Assembly (NCBI GenBank): GCA_029061605.1
Contig: JAIDRT010000045.1
Coordinates: 1-64,000, forward strand
Length of the DNA stretch: 64,000 nucleotides
From: Clostridia bacterium
Lineage (GTDB): Bacteria; Bacillota; Clostridia; Christensenellales; UBA3700
Direction of reading: 5' to 3'
Shown: piece by piece, positions 61,403 to 64,000 of the stretch
Numbering within the stretch: position 1 is the stretch's first letter
Layout: the number at the start of each line of letters is the position of its first letter
Program-made: the position numbers and the translations under genes
Notes under the pieces: model-generated
What the model was told of the DNA's origin: nothing
Database searches by the model: none
The model's input: the letters and a program-made list of their open reading frames with translations, nothing else

Positions 61403-62380
61403 ATGATAGAAATTTACAAGACTGATGCGGAGAATAGGCTCATACAGATTGAAGAAAGCGTTTATATGGAGAGCGGTTTTGATACCAAGGACTGTTGGAT
61501 AAATCTCACCAACCCTTCTGACAAAGAAGTTGAATTCGTTGCGTCAATCAGCGGAGTTGAAGACGACGTGCTTAAGACGCCTCTTGATGACGAAGAAAGA
61601 TCCAGACTTGAAGTAGAAGACGACTACACTTTGGTGCTTGTCGACATACCTGTGATTGAAGAGGGAACAGAGGATTATTATTCATATTTTACCATACCGC
61701 TCGGCGCAATAATTAAAAAAGATTTATTTATTACCGTCAGCCTAAAAGATACGGCAATTACCCGAGACTTTATTCGCAATAGAGTCAAGGGCTTTGCTAC
61801 ATACAAGAAGACGAGATTTTTGTTCCAGATTCTCAACAATATCGCGACAAAATACTTGGCTTACCTCAAGCAAATAGACAAGGCGTCGCAGAGAATTCAA
61901 AATGAGTTGCACAAGTCAACGAAGAATAAAGAACTTATTCAGATGCTTGACCTTGAGAATTCTCTTGTATATTTTTCCACGTCTCTTACAGGCAACGACG
62001 TCGTAATATCCAGACTTATGCAGAGCAAGTTCAATACCAATAATATATTGAAGAGTTATCCCGACGATACCGAACTTCTTGAAGACGTTGCGATTGATAC
62101 TAAGCAGGCTATGGAAATGTGTTCTATCTACCGTGATATTTTGTCTGGCACTATGGACGCTTACGCTTCAGTTATATCCAACAACCTTAACATCGTTATG
62201 AAAGTCTTGACATCAATTACTCTTGTCATATCTATTCCTACTTTGATAGCGTCATTGTTTGGTATGAACACTTGGGTGCCTGGACAGGGATCTCCTTGGG
62301 GCTTCTGGGGAGTATTGGGCTCTTCGGGTATACTGTCTCTGGCTTTGGCTTTGTATCTCAAGAAAAAGAAACTGTTGTAA
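61403..62380 (+). CDS. corA: CorA-family magnesium transporter
   Basis: A pentameric channel for Mg2+ (possibly Co2+ or Ni2+) in the cell membrane. The N-terminal cytoplasmic domain (CWINLTNPSDKEVEFVASISGV) leads into the long stalk helix, then two C-terminal membrane helices with the signature SLFGMNTWVP between them and a basic KKKKLL end. I choose the ATG at 61403 because GAGGAGG lies upstream at a good distance; this gives 325 residues. The extracellular loop after GMN is longer and Trp/Pro/Gly-rich, as in clostridial CorA proteins. Confidence 0.93.
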   Translation: MIEIYKTDAENRLIQIEESVYMESGFDTKDCWINLTNPSDKEVEFVASISGVEDDVLKTPLDDEERSRLEVEDDYTLVLVDIPVIEEGTEDYYSYFTIPLGAIIKKDLFITVSLKDTAITRDFIRNRVKGFATYKKTRFLFQILNNIATKYLAYLKQIDKASQRIQNELHKSTKNKELIQMLDLENSLVYFSTSLTGNDVVISRLMQSKFNTNNILKSYPDDTELLEDVAIDTKQAMEMCSIYRDILSGTMDAYASVISNNLNIVMKVLTSITLVISIPTLIASLFGMNTWVPGQGSPWGFWGVLGSSGILSLALALYLKKKKLL

Positions 62381-62393
62381 TATAAAATATAAT

Positions 62394-62442
62394 GTCATTT
62401 CGACTTATCAGATTGAGCGAAGCAAAGTCGAATTTATCTAAT
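62394..62442 (+). repeat. Dispersed repeat, family B, copy near corA
   Basis: GTCATTTCGAC...GATTGAGCGAAGCAAAGTCG, with an internal inverted repeat TTCGACTT/AAGTCGAA, directly after corA. Confidence 0.55.
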
Positions 62443-62463
62443 GTAAAATAATCAATAACTTAG

Positions 62464-62490
62464 ACGGCGTATCGCAGATACTCCGTTTTA
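62464..62490 (+). terminator. Terminator after corA
   Basis: Stem ACGGCGTATC with GATACTCCGT (9 of 10 paired), 3-nt loop, then TTTT. A second hairpin TGCTTGT/ACAAGCA follows at 62498-62514. Confidence 0.6.
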
Positions 62491-62551
62491 ATATAACTGC
62501 TTGTATCACAAGCAATATAACTTATTCACGTTGTGATCGTTAGGAGGACTT

Positions 62552-63058
62552 GTGCGTTTTACTTACTGTCCCGACTGCGGGGAGAAACTTATAGACAAAC
62601 TTATTGGCGACGAGGGGTATATACCTTATTGCAAAGGGTGTAAAAGACCTCTGTTTGATATGTTTTCTTCGTGCGTAATAATATTGGTGACAAATGATGA
62701 CGGACAAGTCGTCGTACTTCGTCAGAATTATATCTCTACTCAATATTATAATCTTGTGTCAGGCTATATCAAGCCAAAGGAGACTGCCGAAGAGACGGCG
62801 TACAGAGAAGTGCAAGAAGAGATTGGAGTCAAACTTTCTTCACTTGATTTTGTAGGCACTTACTGGTTTGACAAAAAAGATATGCTTATGATCGCATTTA
62901 TCGGCAAGACAGACGAGCGAGAATTGACGCTTTCGGGCGAAGTTGACGACGCAAAATGGATGGATGCAAAGCAAGCGCTAAATATGGTCCATCCCAAGGG
63001 TAGCGTGTCTTACACTTTAATTGAACATTATCTTAATAAATCAAAAACTAATTTATAA
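62552..63058 (+). CDS. Nudix hydrolase with N-terminal zinc ribbon
   Basis: Hydrolyses a nucleoside diphosphate linked to another group; the NudC-like layout suggests NADH or a capped RNA end. The N-terminal zinc ribbon is YCPDCGEKL...PYCKGCKR (residues 4-31). The Nudix box near residue 72 is complete: GYIKPKETAEETAYREVQEEIG. The length of 168 residues is shorter than NudC because the N-terminal extra domain is missing. Translation starts at GTG 62552 with TAGGAGG 6 nt upstream. Confidence 0.88.
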   Translation: MRFTYCPDCGEKLIDKLIGDEGYIPYCKGCKRPLFDMFSSCVIILVTNDDGQVVVLRQNYISTQYYNLVSGYIKPKETAEETAYREVQEEIGVKLSSLDFVGTYWFDKKDMLMIAFIGKTDERELTLSGEVDDAKWMDAKQALNMVHPKGSVSYTLIEHYLNKSKTNL

Positions 63059-63096
63059 TGAGCGATACAAATATTGCTTTTTTTGTGTAGTAATTG

Positions 63097-63125
63097 TTGA
63101 TAGGTATATTACTGTGAAATAATAT
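63097..63125 (+). promoter_or_regulatory. Promoter of the last membrane-protein gene
   Basis: -35 TTGATA (63097-63102), 17-nt spacer, -10 TAATAT (63120-63125), 17 nt before the ATG at 63142. Confidence 0.6.
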
Positions 63126-63141
63126 ATAGGGGAGATCGACA

Positions 63142-63978
63142 ATGACTAATAAAGCAATAAAGGTTGTCAATTGGCTTAACGTGGCGCTATCCGTCGCAGC
63201 CTTAATATTGGAATGTATGCCAAAGAGTGTAAAATATTGTTTATGCTCTGTCGATGGTAATATAATTAAATACAGTTCATTTTTTGGTAATCCATTGAGC
63301 GGATTTTTTATATCTGACGTCATTGTAGCAATTACAATTTTGAATTTGATATTTAGTGTTTTTTTTATAATTAAAAACAAATTATCAATAAAAATAATAA
63401 ATATTGTGTTAACGCTGTTGGGCTTAGCGGCGTGCGTACGCCTTTTGGTTGGAGGCGGTGTTTATGTCACGGTATATGAGATTATCGTGTCAATATTATT
63501 TTATATTATGTCGTTTATAAATTTTAATATATTTGAAACAAGAAATAAAAAAATTATTATATTAAATTTAATAACTATGCTAGTTATTATTCTTACATTT
63601 ATATTGCAACTTATCCCTTGGAGTTTGAGAATAGTGCAAAAGCTTAACTATAGCGCATTGGTAACATTTGAAGATGTTGAGCATTCTTACTTTATATATC
63701 AAAAAAATTGGATATCCTTAATGGGATTTATAATAGCGATACTCACGTTTTGCATATTGTTATTTAATTTTATTACATTTTCTAAAGATAAAAAAGGACT
63801 TTGCGTAACTCAGTTAGTAATGTCTTCAGTTTGCGTATTGTGTAGTATAATTATTTTAATTATGGTGGGTAGCAGTCTCACTGCTTACAATATAATTATA
63901 ATGTTATTGTTTATTGTCCCAATAATCACTCAAAGCATAAAACTAAAGACTGTCTATAATTCTATGGATAAATCATAA
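63142..63978 (+). CDS. Hypothetical multi-pass membrane protein
   Basis: A 278-residue protein with about seven hydrophobic helices (for example VAITILNLIFSVFFII, LITMLVIILTFILQLIPW, LMGFIIAILTFCILLFNFI, VMSSVCVLCSIIILIMVG) and short loops. No family recognised. The GGGGAG ribosome site precedes the ATG. Its codon use is much more AT-rich than that of corA and the Nudix gene, so it may be a recent arrival. Confidence 0.7.
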   Translation: MTNKAIKVVNWLNVALSVAALILECMPKSVKYCLCSVDGNIIKYSSFFGNPLSGFFISDVIVAITILNLIFSVFFIIKNKLSIKIINIVLTLLGLAACVRLLVGGGVYVTVYEIIVSILFYIMSFINFNIFETRNKKIIILNLITMLVIILTFILQLIPWSLRIVQKLNYSALVTFEDVEHSYFIYQKNWISLMGFIIAILTFCILLFNFITFSKDKKGLCVTQLVMSSVCVLCSIIILIMVGSSLTAYNIIIMLLFIVPIITQSIKLKTVYNSMDKS

Positions 63979-64000
63979 TCAAGCGATACAAATTTAATTT

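Overview
The window reads as a chromosome segment of a monoderm, Clostridia-like member of the Bacillota, probably an uncultured animal-gut lineage. The evidence is AddAB and RecD2 helicases, lipobox lipoproteins with short Lys-rich signal peptides, strong GGAGG-type ribosome sites, sigma-A promoters with frequent extended -10 boxes, an S-box riboswitch before metK, and genes for fucose and sialic acid catabolism. A Christensenellales-type assignment is only a guess. The genetic code is standard: TGA is used as a stop. Most genes lie on the + strand. The minus-strand genes are uraA-upp, a GDSL esterase, S4-ispDF and one lipoprotein.

Layout. 1-1.6 kb: an AT-rich restriction-modification remnant (N-terminally truncated D12 adenine methylase plus a DUF3883/PD-(D/E)xK nuclease), then tRNA-Gly(CCC). 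2-6.9 kb: an L-fucose set (fucI, a two-domain class II aldolase with a degenerate second half, a rhamnulokinase-type kinase). 7-13.7 kb: a lipoprotein, uracil salvage (uraA-upp), a macro-domain protein, a GDSL esterase, rsmI and a TetR regulator. 13.7-17.2 kb: a GH110-like alpha-galactosidase, an OYE-type flavoenzyme and a UDG-fold glycosylase. 17.3-25.5 kb: fhs, glnS, a hypothetical, asnA, a DEDDh exonuclease, an RNA m5C methyltransferase and a 2-hydroxyacid dehydrogenase. 25.5-32.4 kb: an aminotransferase, an aldose epimerase, an intracellular sialidase, nanE-nanK-nanA and an Mrp ATPase. 32.5-40.4 kb: trmB with an altered catalytic motif, a transglutaminase lipoprotein, a heavy-metal exporter with a His-rich loop, three small membrane-protein genes (two are DUF3592 paralogues), and divergent ispDF and RqcP-like S4 genes. 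40.9-49.7 kb: rpoB-rpoC, then the riboswitch-controlled metK. 49.8-60.2 kb: recD2, a lipoprotein, addB-addA. 60.4-64 kb: a membrane protein, corA, a Nudix hydrolase and a membrane protein.

How it fits together. The fucose, alpha-galactosidase and sialidase/Nan genes point to use of terminal sugars of host mucin-type glycans. The sialidase and GH110 protein carry no signal peptide, so cleavage probably happens inside the cell after oligosaccharide uptake. No sugar transporter is present in the window. The rest is core information processing (RNA polymerase, tRNA charging and modification, rRNA methylation, recombination) plus one-carbon, SAM and isoprenoid metabolism.

Non-coding features worth attention are two families of dispersed palindromic elements, a compact S-box riboswitch, three apparently leaderless genes whose ATG lies exactly 12 nt from the start of an extended -10 box, and a ~100-nt inverted-repeat element upstream of rpoB. 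I see no CRISPR array, prophage, transposase or replication origin.
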